Shown: positions 54,994 to 64,000 of the stretch, in pieces
Layout of the letters: each line of letters starts with the position of its first letter
Numbering within the stretch: the stretch's first letter is position 1
From: Ailurus styani
Lineage: Eukaryota > Chordata > Mammalia > Carnivora > Ailuridae
Assembly: GCA_002007465.1 (NCBI GenBank)
Contig: LNAC01000135.1
Coordinates: 3,303,164-3,367,163, forward strand
DNA length: 64,000 nt
Reading direction: 5' to 3'
Program-made: the position numbers and the translations under genes
Notes under the pieces: generated by a model
The model's input: the letters and a program-made list of their open reading frames with translations, nothing else
Database searches by the model: none
What the model was told of the DNA's origin: nothing

Positions 54994-55008
54994 GCGGCAG
55001 GTGGCGCT
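54994..55008 (+). promoter_or_regulatory. Second candidate CTCF site, in the promoter
   Basis: GCGGCAGGTGGCGCT matches the CTCF core and its 3' CGCT extension, with a weaker 5' half. It lies 13 bp after the ETS motif start and about 185 bp after the first CTCF-like site. Confidence 0.45.
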
Positions 55009-55191
55009 GTCTGCGGCGTCGCAGCGGCCGTAGGTGCCGCGGCGACGCTCTCCCGGCGGGCAGTGCGGCCCGGCTCTCCGGCTGCAGCGAGTGCCACGTC
55101 CCAAGTGCTACGCGGAGGAGCGGAGCGGGCGGTGCGCGGGGGGTGGGGAGCAGCGCGGATCCCGGCCCGGCCACACTGATCGCCCGCCGCC

Positions 55192-55254
55192 ATGGGGTCC
55201 TCGCAGAGCGTCGAGATCCCTGGCGGGGGCACGGAAGGCTACCACGTCCTTCGG
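55192..55254 (+). CDS. GORASP2: GORASP2 (GRASP55) first coding exon
   Basis: GRASP55 is a peripheral Golgi membrane protein that tethers medial and trans cisternae through trans-oligomerising PDZ-like domains. The ATG sits in a strong start context (cgccgccATGG). It opens a 21-codon exon [20 protein letters not shown] plus R, ending at a consensus gtaagg donor. MGSS places Gly2 for N-myristoylation, which anchors the protein to Golgi membrane, and [11 protein letters not shown] begins the first PDZ-like GRASP domain. The sequence is that of GORASP2; the paralogue GORASP1 starts differently. The rest of the gene lies beyond the window. GAD1 upstream on the same strand agrees with the human gene order. 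Confidence 0.97.
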
Positions 55255-58107
55255 GTAAGGGCTCCGACGACGGCTCAGGTAGGGCGGGCTGGAGGCGGGG
55301 CCCGGCCGCAGGGAAGCAGAGGCCCCGACGGGCCCCTTCCCGGGACAGCCAGGCCCGACCGCGAAGAAGAGGGGTGACCGCGGGCGCTGCCTTAGCCGAG
55401 GCCGGTTCAGGAGGCCGCTTGCATCCCGCCTCCCCGGAGCGCTCCGGGCCCGGGGTCCGCCGCTCTGGGAAGACGGGGTGGAGCCAGGGCGGCAGCTCGC
55501 CGCTTGATCGGGGGGGCTGCCCAGCCAGGGGGGCGGAGGGGGGACAGTCTTTTTCTCCTCGGCATTCTTTGTCCCCTTACTCTTAATTCTTAGCTTACAA
55601 AGTTAGGAAAGGCTTGGGGGCAAAGTCTGCAGAAGGGTGAGGTGAAGGTAGCATTTGAGTTTTCTGAGAAAAATGAAGCCTGGAGCTCGCAAGCTAGAGG
55701 CGGGGGATGCGCCGGCAGGTGTTAATTCACCTCGGCGCAGTCTGGATGTCCGGAAAAGCCAGTTAGGCAAACAAAATAAAATGGCCCAGAAGTAGGTTTG
55801 ACGGACTTAAATTTACTTGATTTTGCAGGAGTTTTTCCTCTCCCGGGTCGCTCCTGACCTTTCCAACCCTCCTTTTCCACATTTCCTGGTGAGGAGGGGA
55901 ACTTCCGTTCTGTTAAGACTGCTCTGGGTGTGGTGGGGATTAAGGTTTAGATCCTCAGTGGTAAAAGGTAATGGAGAGGAACGTTAAAAAAAAAAAAAGC
56001 CTAAGTAAACAAAGAAGAGCAGCCTCTGTCACCACGATGGAGGAACATAGTATCTCAAAAAAGCATTAGGTAGGCCCCTGCTTATGAGCAACCTAGGTTG
56101 TTGCAGAGCATGTGGTTCTTATAGAACTGGAAGTCTTTAAAAGTAGCACTGACGGTTATGTGCTGTGACACCTGCGTGAGTGGTAACATGATGGCTGGCT
56201 TGTCAGCAAGATGGGCCCGATCTGTAGCACCATTTCAGCACGTAACAGAGTGTCACTAAGGGTTAACTGCTCAACTGCTCACAGGCAAGAACGTTGTCAC
56301 TGAAAGTGAGAAAGTGTTCTTTCTGGTGCTTACAGTCATTTTCTGTTTTAGATCCCACGTTTTAGGTGAGACAACATTCTTAAAGTGAATTACCCAGTTA
56401 AGGGTGTGATAGCACTGTGATTGATCACCTTTCTGATTTTCAGGATTATCGTGTCTTATTGCCTCTCCACTCTACTAAAAATCTCTCTTGAAGCCACACT
56501 GTTGGTAGGAAAGGATGATTTTCCCAGAAAATAAACAAAGCATATTTCCTTTAGCTAAGCCAACCCCAAGAGCCACACCGGTGGGAGAAATTGAAGGAGA
56601 TATGCCAGATCCAAATGTAAAGTGAAAGTTACTGGCAGTACTTTTCTATTATCTGGTTTGATTTTAAGTATTCTACCCTGGGGCGTGATATCCAATATTA
56701 CCAGCTGATTCTCACAGTGGCTGATTGTGGCCGTGAATCTTTGGGAATTCATGATATTTTAATGATACATGCACTCAATAAAACAGCCTAATTGAGTTTT
56801 AAAAGTCTTTAGAAAGATGTACACATCGAAAGGATTGCAACTGAATGACTTTCGTAAATGACTGTGTTCCACATGAAATAAGTTTAAGTATACTTTCTTT
56901 ACATAGGTGCACCTCAGTAAATCAGCACCCCTGTATTCATTAGCGCAGTTGTGTTATTAATCTATAAATCTGATTTTCAGAAGCCCTAGGGACAACCTTA
57001 CTTTCAGTCTGCATCTGGAGCATAAATGCTGCAAAAGATGAAATCTTAACTTAGATTTTATTAGAGGGAGCTTTAAAATAGTAATGACCATCTAACTGAG
57101 AATTTTTTTAAATGTGTTCGAGTTCCTGATCCACTCTGTCCTTGATTCTGTACTCGGTTTCCAATCATCTTTGTTTTTAGAGGGGAAAGTAGTATGTTAA
57201 ATCTGAACATATAGAAAAATCTTCCTTTCATTTATTATGGCCTAAATATACAGTGATATATTCCACTGATGGATTACTGAGCTTATAAATGAGAATAAAT
57301 ATGGTAAGATAACCTTGGAATAAAATCACTCATGTTATCAAGTTCTAGAATGATTTCATTAGGAGTTTGTTTTCTTTAATAATCGATTCCCTGGCCATTT
57401 TCTTATTAGTAATAAAAACTTGTTTGGGTTTTGAAATAATAATTATGGTGACACCCATAGCCACTGCTGTTTTACTATTGTTATTTCCAAGTCCTTGCAA
57501 TTCACATAGATTGAACTTTATATTTTTTCTATTTTCCATATACATTGGTAGATTCTGCTTTTAAAATTTTTTAGGGGACAACCTTGAAATAGTTTCAGAG
57601 TCTCTGCTGTGAGCGGTGTACTTTCCTTTTTATGTATTATGCATTTATGTATTAATGAACATTCTCAGGTTGTGATCATACTGTATATCCAGTTCTCCAT
57701 TCCTACCCTAGAAGTAACTACTATAGTTTCATAAGAATCTTTTCTCAAAATGTTTTGTGCCTGTGAAAGAATTCTGCCCCCCTTCATTCCTTTCTGTTTC
57801 CTTTTGTAACTGTTGGAATCATAAGATACATACTTTTACTCCTGTGGGGTCTTCTTATTTGATAATCATCTTGGCAGTCTTTCCATAGCAGCACATAGAG
57901 ATCTGCCTCTTGGTTTCACTTAACTCTGTAGTAGTTTGTTGTGCCGTAGTGTAGTTAAACAGCACCTCCTGGTGATGGACATTTAGTTTTTCTAGTCTTT
58001 GCTGTCACCAGTACATTTCACCTTAAATCCTACCGATGTTTTCAGTTAAAATGTACATTTTCCCAAATTACTGAATCTTAATGTTGTCTGTACAAATGTT
58101 GATCTTC

Positions 58108-58294
58108 GGGGTACCTGGGTGGCTCAGTGGGTTAAAGCCTCTGCCTTCGGCCTAGGTCATGATCTCAGGGTCCTGGGATGGAGCCCGGCATCTGGCTCCC
58201 TGCTCAGCAGGGAGCCTGCTTCCTCCTCTCTCTCTGCCTACTTGTAATCTCTGTCTTTCTCTGTCAAATAAATAAATAAAATCTTTTTTTTAAA
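58108..58294 (+). repeat. CAN-SINE, sense, mustelid-type head
   Basis: 'ggggtacctgggtggctcag' continues 'tgggttaaagcctctgcc', with tail '(aaat)n aaaatctttt'. The word ttgatctt flanks it. Confidence 0.95.
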
Positions 58295-58888
58295 TTGATC
58301 TTCATTTTAGTAGATTGCTACATTGTTTTCTGATAATCAACACGTGTTCATTACAGATCTTTTAGATAAGTTAAAAAAGTATGAACAAAGAATCTAAATT
58401 ATCATAATTCTATCATCTTAAGGTAAATACTGCAGAAGTATTTTTCCTGTGCCCTTAGCCATCTTTCACAAAGATTTTGAATGATAGACATATTCGAGTA
58501 CAGTATGGGCTGAAGTTACCGTAAAATGTTGGTTACTACCTAAAATATCCAATAGCTGAGGAACTGGTAAATCAGGCCCTAACCACAGATTGGAATGCTA
58601 TACATTCATGAAAATGGTGTTTCTAAACACTCTGTGGCCATGGGTATTCCTTTCTGTGTAGGTGCATGTACAGTCTAGTGCCCAGGAAAATGGAAAGGTA
58701 ATAAGCCCGGATGTTAAAAAGAATTATTGATGAATGGTGACATTTTTATATTCCTTTTAAATTCCAGTATACTTTCTAAAATTTCCACAGTGGTCATGAA
58801 ATATTTGTATATTCACAAAACATAACTGAAAGGTATTTTTAAAAGGTGAACTATTGGAAATTTTTTAATTTCTTCAGAAGCTCTCTTT

Positions 58889-59073
58889 ATTTTTTTTAAA
58901 TTAGTTTATTTATTTGAGAGAGAAAGAGCGTGAGCAGGGGGATCAGCAGAGGGAGAGGGAGATGCAGGCTCCCGAATAAGCAGGGAGCCCAATGCAGGGC
59001 TCAATCCCAGGACCCTGAGACCATGACCTGAGCAGAAGGCAGATGCTTAACCATCTGAACCACCCAGGTGCCC
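58889..59073 (-). repeat. CAN-SINE, antisense
   Basis: 'tttttttaaattagtttatttatttgagagagaaagag' leads to 'gagaccatgacctgagcagaaggcagatgc' and 'atctgaaccacccaggtgccc'. The flanks 'cagaagctctcttt' and 'cagaagccttcttt' are target duplications. Confidence 0.95.
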
Positions 59074-59684
59074 TCAGAAGCCTTCTTTTAAAAATAGCAT
59101 TATATTTCAGGTTCACTTATGCAGTAAGTCCAATTCCATGTTCATCATGAGTCCTACTTTTATTCCCAATCTCCAATCTTAACATCAGGCAGGAAAAATG
59201 TTAGCCAGGGCTTCTTAGTTTTGTTAGAAGTTACTGTAAGTTACTACAGTTGAAGTACGTTGAATACAGAATTCTTGCCTAGCTTCTCTTTTAATGACCA
59301 AGTAAACCATACAGGGCCACTTTCAAAATTACATTTTGGAGTTGTCTTATGATGCCCATTATAAGATTTGTTTTTAAATTTGAATATTCAAATTGTATTC
59401 TACACTTAATATTCTTTGAGATAGGGGTTATCTAAGGACATTCTAGAACCAATGTTCACACCACTATAGGGACATGGAAAATGTCATGTTCACTGTTCCT
59501 CATCATTTCCTGCAAGAGAGAGTCTGAGGTGATGTATGTTTTGAAGAAAAGGCCATTGAGATGAAGTATGTCTCCAGTATAATCCTAGGCTGTTATCTCC
59601 AGAGCTATTTGCTGCAGACTGGGCAGCATTAAATACTCTTCTTAGAGGAGAAAGTGACAGTAGAATTTTTTCCATAGAAAATGG

Positions 59685-59792
59685 AGGGTGCTGGGTAGCT
59701 CTTCGGTTGGGTGTCTGCCTTCGGCTCAGGTCATGATTCCAGCGTCCTGGGATGACTCCCATGTTGGGCTCCCTTGCTCAGCAGGGATTCTG

Positions 59793-59824
<32 letters not shown>

Positions 59825-59904
59825 CCTCTCCCTCCCTCTCCCCCTCTGCCCCTCCCCCCTGCTCATGCCCTTGCTCTCAAATAAATAAAATCTTTAAAAA
59901 AAAA
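59685..59904 (+). repeat. CAN-SINE, sense
   Basis: The head is shortened ('gggtgctgggtagctcttcgg') and the middle is a long (TC)n run. 'gaaaatgga' on both sides is the target duplication. It forms an inverted pair with the SINE at 59957. Confidence 0.93.
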
Positions 59905-59956
59905 AGAAAAGAAAATGGAATACCTAGGCATAGCTACTATTACATTGGATCTGTCC

Positions 59957-60149
59957 TTTTTTTTTTTTTAAGATTTTCTTTATTTATTTGACAGAGATCA
60001 CAAGTAGGCAGAGAGGCAGGCAGAGAGAGAGGAGGAAGTAGGCTCCCCGCCGAGCAGGGAGCCCAATGTGGGGCTCGATCCCAGGACCCCAAGATCATGA
60101 CCCCAGCTGAAGGCAGAGGCTTTAACCCACTGAGCCACCCAGGTGCCCC
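59957..60149 (-). repeat. CAN-SINE, antisense, mustelid-type
   Basis: 'aagattttctttatttatttgacagagatcac' leads to 'aggctttaacccactgagccacccaggtgcccc'. The target duplication ggatctgtcctt is perfect, which marks a recent insertion. Confidence 0.96.
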
Positions 60150-60509
60150 GGATCTGTCCTTCTGTTAATGGTGTCTCACTAATCTAAACGAAATCCTGCA
60201 GGATTTTAACTTGGTGCTTATTTTGAGAAAGGGAATTCCTAATACTTGATAGTCATAATTTTTTCTGCTAATACATGTTTCTCGAACTTTTTTAATTCAT
60301 GCCCCCATTTGAAAAACAAAAATCTCACTACTCCCATCTTTTCTCCTCAACTCTCTCAGAAAACAGTGGGTATAAAAGGAAAACGATTGGGTTATTTGAT
60401 ATTTCTCAAATATAAAGTTATATCAAAAAAGCTTTATGAACACTCTCCTAAAGATTATGATCTTCCAGAATTGATCTCTCCTACTAAAAGACTATGAATA
60501 CCTACTGTG

Positions 60510-60685
60510 CCTTGCTGGCGTAGTCTACAGCATGTGACTCTCGATGTCAGGGTTATGAGTTCAAGCCCCAAGTTGGGCATTTGGGGCACCTGGCTGGCTC
60601 AGTTGGTAGAGCATGTAACTTTTGATCCTGGATTGTGGGTTTGAGCCCCACAATGGGTGTAGAGATTACTTAAAAATAAAATCTT
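60510..60685 (+). repeat. Two short-form CAN-SINEs in tandem
   Basis: A first unit at 60510-60581 ('ccttgctggcgtagtctac...gttatgagttcaagcccc') is followed directly by a second at 60583-60685 ('ggggcacctggctggctcag...gattacttaaaaataaaatctt'). A shared word 'aaaagactatgaa' before and after the pair suggests that they moved as one unit. Confidence 0.8.
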
Positions 60686-61519
60686 AAAAAAGACTATGAA
60701 GTTGTTTAATAAACATTCTTTGAAATTCCTTTCAAGTGTGGGAATCAGATTATTTCAGTTCATAAATACCATGGAATACAATGTATGTGAACCTTACACA
60801 CTTCTACGAATTGTAATTGTTACTGAACATAAACTTTTCCTGATATTAATAGATCTTGAACAAATCAGTGTTAATACTGTACACTTTCATATTTTGTAAT
60901 GAAGTGTGTTTCAGTGTATGGACTGTCATCCTCAAAATATTTATTTGGGAAATTCTGTTGGTGTATAATTACAGTTTCTGTTCTGGTCAGTAAGTAGTAG
61001 AGTGCACAGCACTGGCTGTAGTGTTTTCTGGGTCACATACTGACAAGGCTTTTTTAAATAATACCGCTGAAATTTTCGGAAGAATAGAATTTAGGGAAAA
61101 AAAATTGACCATAGAATAACCGTTAATTTCTGTACCCTTATTTTTTTGACTTTCATACTGTGCTGAAAGGATTATGTTATTTTGGTTGATTCATTAGTAC
61201 TAGTTAATCTAGAAAAGACTTATCTGTAAAGGTTTGATATGTACTTCAGTATGTAACTGTAGTTTGCCTTCAGAGGTGTGATTAAGTAAGATGACTTTCT
61301 TTTTCCTCCAAACAGTATGCATAACCAAAATAGTTACTCTGAGGGACTGTACTTTGTCCCTCTTGGCATTGCAAATAAATTTACTGCAGCATAAAGAGAA
61401 TGATGGTAAGGATTGTTTTTAAGCACCAATGAGAGAGCATTCCAGCACATGATCAGCAATAAGGAACCTTGTCATCTGGTAGACATGAATATATTGAGAG
61501 ACTTCGGAGTAGACCACCA

Positions 61520-62045
61520 GAGACCACTCTTGGGAATCACTGGATCCTAGTGTCAGCTCCATCATTGTATTTTCTTGGGCAAACCTTTGAACTTTTTTGA
61601 GCTCTATTATTTTTATCTGAAAAGTGAGGATATCCAGTAGTGCCTCTTCCACCTTTTGTACTAAAAACTGTATTAGATACTGTATATGAAATATTTTGGA
61701 AAGAACCGAACACATTAATTTTTTTTTCTGGCCCGTTGCCACCTTACAGAAGACCTTGCCCTTAAACTTCTTTATTAAAATAGTGTTGTCACTGGGTATT
61801 ATATAAGACTGATGAATCACAGACCTGTACCTCTGAAACCAATAATACATTGTATGTTAATATAAAAAATTAAAAAAAGTAAAAAAATAAAAATAATTTA
61901 AAAATTAAAATCGGAAAATGTGGGAAAAAATGAGTGTTGTCTACCTCATTAGTTATCCCAAGGATTAAATGAGATATTCCATAATAAAAGCATTAAGCTT
62001 AGCCTAGGGTCTGGAATATGATAAAGACTCAATAAATGTTAGCAG
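61520..62045 (+). repeat. MIR SINE, sense, split by an L1 tail
   Basis: The first half at 61520-61660 ('ttgggcaaacctttgaactt', 'tttatctgaaaagtgaggatatcc') and the second half at 61942-62045 ('ctacctcattagttatcccaaggattaaatgag', 'gactcaataaatgttagc') make one MIR around an insertion. Confidence 0.75.
61791..61932 (+). mobile_element. Carnivore L1 3'-end insertion with A-rich tail
   Basis: 'actgggtattatataagactgatgaatcacagacctgtacctctgaaaccaataatacattgt'-type words and a long A-rich tail are the 3' end of carnivore L1 as I recall it. The word agtgttgtc at 61782-61790 recurs at 61933-61941 as target duplication. Confidence 0.7.
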
Positions 62046-62214
62046 ATGCCTTTTTTATTAGCATCTGCATTATTGTGTCACCCACTGAGAACCACTGTTG
62101 TAGTGGCAGTACTAGTTAAAATAGATCTCTAAGCATATTAGGTAGCATTTACATTTAGTTGATCATTTAGTAGCTGCTTCTTGTCCATTACCTAACCCTA
62201 TACTGCTTAAGTTT

Positions 62215-62322
62215 GGGGGCACCTGGCTGGCTCAGTTGGAAAAGCATGTGACTCTAGATCTTGGGGTCGTGAGTTCAAGCCCATGTGGGGTGTAGAGATT
62301 ACTTAAATAAATTTTTTAAAAA
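62215..62322 (+). repeat. CAN-SINE, short form
   Basis: 'ggggcacctggctggctcag', 'tgactctagatcttggggtcgtgagttcaagcc' and 'gattacttaaataaatttttt'. 'taagtttggg' stands on both sides. Confidence 0.92.
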
Positions 62323-64000
62323 CCTAAAGCATAAGTTTGGGATTAGATCTGACCCATTAATTTTATTTATGTGCCTGCTAATTTTTAGGGATCTTCATTT
62401 TTAAGGAAATTTTGTCTTTAAAAGGTAGGTAGTGTCCTTTTCACTGCTTAGCATCACAGTGATACTAAACAGGTTAATTAAAATGCCTAAGAGAGTCTTT
62501 ATAATTAAAATACTGTTGTTGGGTTTGATCTACACTGTAGAAGCTATAGATAGCTTAGTGGCAGTTAGACTTATTTCATGGTGAGTCATTCAGTTTTAGA
62601 AACAGTCTTGTCAACCTCTTCACTTTGCAGCTAAAGAAAAGGAGCACAGAAGGATTATTGCCTAAGGTCACGCGGCAAGTTTTCTTTCCCTAAGAAACAA
62701 ATAACCCAAGTTGGTATTTGGTGTAAAACTTGGTGACAGGTTGTCAAGAATTTTTGCTTCTTTTGGAGCAGACTTCAGTTTCTTTCAACATTATTTTCCT
62801 GATACACAGACCTTTCCTAAGAAGGTACTGTATACTGATAGGTTTTAATTTCCTTTTAGTTACCATTAGAATTTTATTTCAAATTGCTTCATATGTTATA
62901 AATTACATCGTAGGGTCAGTCAGAAAATCATGCTCTTTGAGTTATTTTGATAGAACACGTGAGATGTTTCAGCAAGTAAAGCTTGAACTCTTATAGTCAA
63001 AATAATTTCCACGTATTTGTGTCAAGTTCCAAATAGGAAAACTGGCCCTTTTCAGACATAGAAGAGCTCCCCTGCCCCACTCCAAAAGTGCCTTTTTTAT
63101 AACTGAAGGATTTAGGGTTTATTTTTATTATATCATATTCCTGAGTCTTTTCCCATCATTTTGATCATCCAAGCATGCACATATAACATGAGGCTTTATA
63201 TGTATAGGTGGAATGAGTGAGTCATCATTAATACTTGGATGAACTTAATTTTTAGTCTCATTTAACATCCCTGCTGTTTTTAAAAATAGTACAAAAGTGA
63301 CAGTGTTAACGTGAGAGAGGAGATGATGGTGTAGACAGAAAGTCATTCAGAGGGACTTAACTACCTTTTATGTGTGAAGGATTTGGTGGTGCAGTAATAA
63401 AGAGGAGACTGTTAACACATTCCACTGAGCCCATTTTATGGAAACATCTCCATGGTTAGAAAATTAAGAGAAATAATTCTCATTCTAGCCAGAAATGTGG
63501 GTAATGTATATCACCTTATAAAATGCCTACTTTGATGATATCCTGTGTTCTGAAAGTTGTTTTACAGTTTCCTTTCTGTGTTAAATTAAGGTGGCAGTTC
63601 TGTACTCCTCAGCTGGAAGTATATAAATGACCAATGGAGTGGAAAGAATGCCTTCCCCTGACTCCACCCAAACTTTTCTTCCCTTCTACTCTGCCCTTCT
63701 GTCCCCAAGCTGGGATTTGAAAGAGAAAGTGGCTCATGTGAAATGACCCAAACCTGTTATAAAGTACTATTGCACTTTTAATCCTAGAAGAAGAGATGGA
63801 TGCTTCACCGGAAAGCAACCAGTATAGAGCAGTTGGGTCTGTACACAAAGAAAAATCCATGCTAAATCTGGTAAAACTTTCTAATGATCTAGGATCAGAA
63901 GGTGAGAGAAAAGCCAAAAGTTTCATTGCATTTATTACCTGGAGGTTGTTTGGATAAAACAGTTAATGATGTCTCTTAGGGCTGTCTTTCAAACTTTATT

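Larger units (their letters stand above)
54830..55560 (+). promoter_or_regulatory. GORASP2: GORASP2 CpG-island promoter
   Basis: GC content and CpG density rise abruptly and are densest at about 54950-55460. I see no TATA box at a useful distance. An ETS-type site CTTCCGGT lies at 54981-54988, typical of housekeeping promoters. The exact transcription start cannot be read from sequence; it lies upstream of the ATG at 55192, probably within about 200 bp. Confidence 0.85.
55255..64000 (+). other. GORASP2: GORASP2 intron 1, partial
   Basis: This intron starts inside the CpG island and reaches the window end. I found no sequence for the expected next exon (VQENSPGHRAG...), so the intron is at least 8.7 kb. 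It holds SINEs at 58108, 58889, 59685, 59957, 60510-60685 and 62215, a MIR split by an L1 tail, and otherwise unassigned sequence. Old LINE-like words occur at about 57690-58080 and 58330-58800. The stretch from 62330 to 64000 shows no recognisable repeat. Confidence 0.8.

Noticed and set aside
54987..55586. 199-codon open frame across the GORASP2 promoter and exon 1
   Set aside because: GC-rich CpG-island DNA has few stops in any frame. The frame differs from the true GORASP2 start and runs through its splice donor.
57955..57975. CTCF-like word 'agcacctcctggtgatgg' in GORASP2 intron 1
   Set aside because: It is only a partial match in old LINE-like sequence and too weak to list.
61419..61850. 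143-codon open frame on the - strand
   Set aside because: It crosses a MIR and the start of an L1 tail insertion in antisense. There is no conserved domain and no promoter.

Overview
This is a mammalian nuclear window. About thirty copies of a tRNA-Lys-derived SINE, with head 'gggcgcctgggtggctcag' and tail '(aaat)n aaaatctt', mark it as Carnivora (CAN-SINE). Several copies carry the head variant 'cagtgggttaaagcc', which I associate with mustelids (ferret, mink, otter, badger). I hold order Carnivora as near certain and family Mustelidae as a moderate inference. Only two protein-coding genes can be supported. Both are on the + strand, in the same order as on human chromosome 2q31.

Layout. Positions 1-9498 hold the 3' end of GAD1 (glutamate decarboxylase 67): five coding exons (1224-1302, 2444-2593, 4926-5033, 7165-7254, 8038-8211) that encode residues about 396-594, including the PLP lysine and the catalytic-loop tyrosine, followed by a 3' UTR of about 1.3 kb with tandem AATAAA signals. 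Positions 9500-54800 are about 45 kb of intergenic DNA. It contains broken antisense L1 blocks (10.65-15.5, 20.9-22.5 and 46.0-47.6 kb), sense L1 (48.0-51.6 kb), MIR and L2 relics, ERVL-type LTR fragments (16.3 and 25.15 kb), fossil DNA transposons (MER5-, Tigger- and hAT-like), an SNRPC (U1-C) processed pseudogene, and a U6 snRNA pseudogene. Positions 54830-55560 are a CpG island with an ETS motif and CTCF-like motifs. Exon 1 of GORASP2 (GRASP55) lies inside it at 55192-55254, and its first intron runs past the window end.

The two genes do not work together. GAD1 makes GABA in inhibitory neurons. GORASP2 is a housekeeping Golgi-stacking protein. The intergenic span probably holds GAD1 regulatory DNA. 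The best candidate by sequence is the SINE-poor, TAAT-rich stretch at about 25.6-28.6 kb, but this is inference.

I found no new gene system. The most notable structures are a 121-bp inverted repeat with arms about 97% identical (38138-38258 and 39179-39299), two single-N assembly joins flanked by near-identical duplicated sequence (38455 and 44463), the first of which looks like a SINE present on one haplotype and absent on the other, and a perfect 43-bp tandem duplication at 24201-24286.
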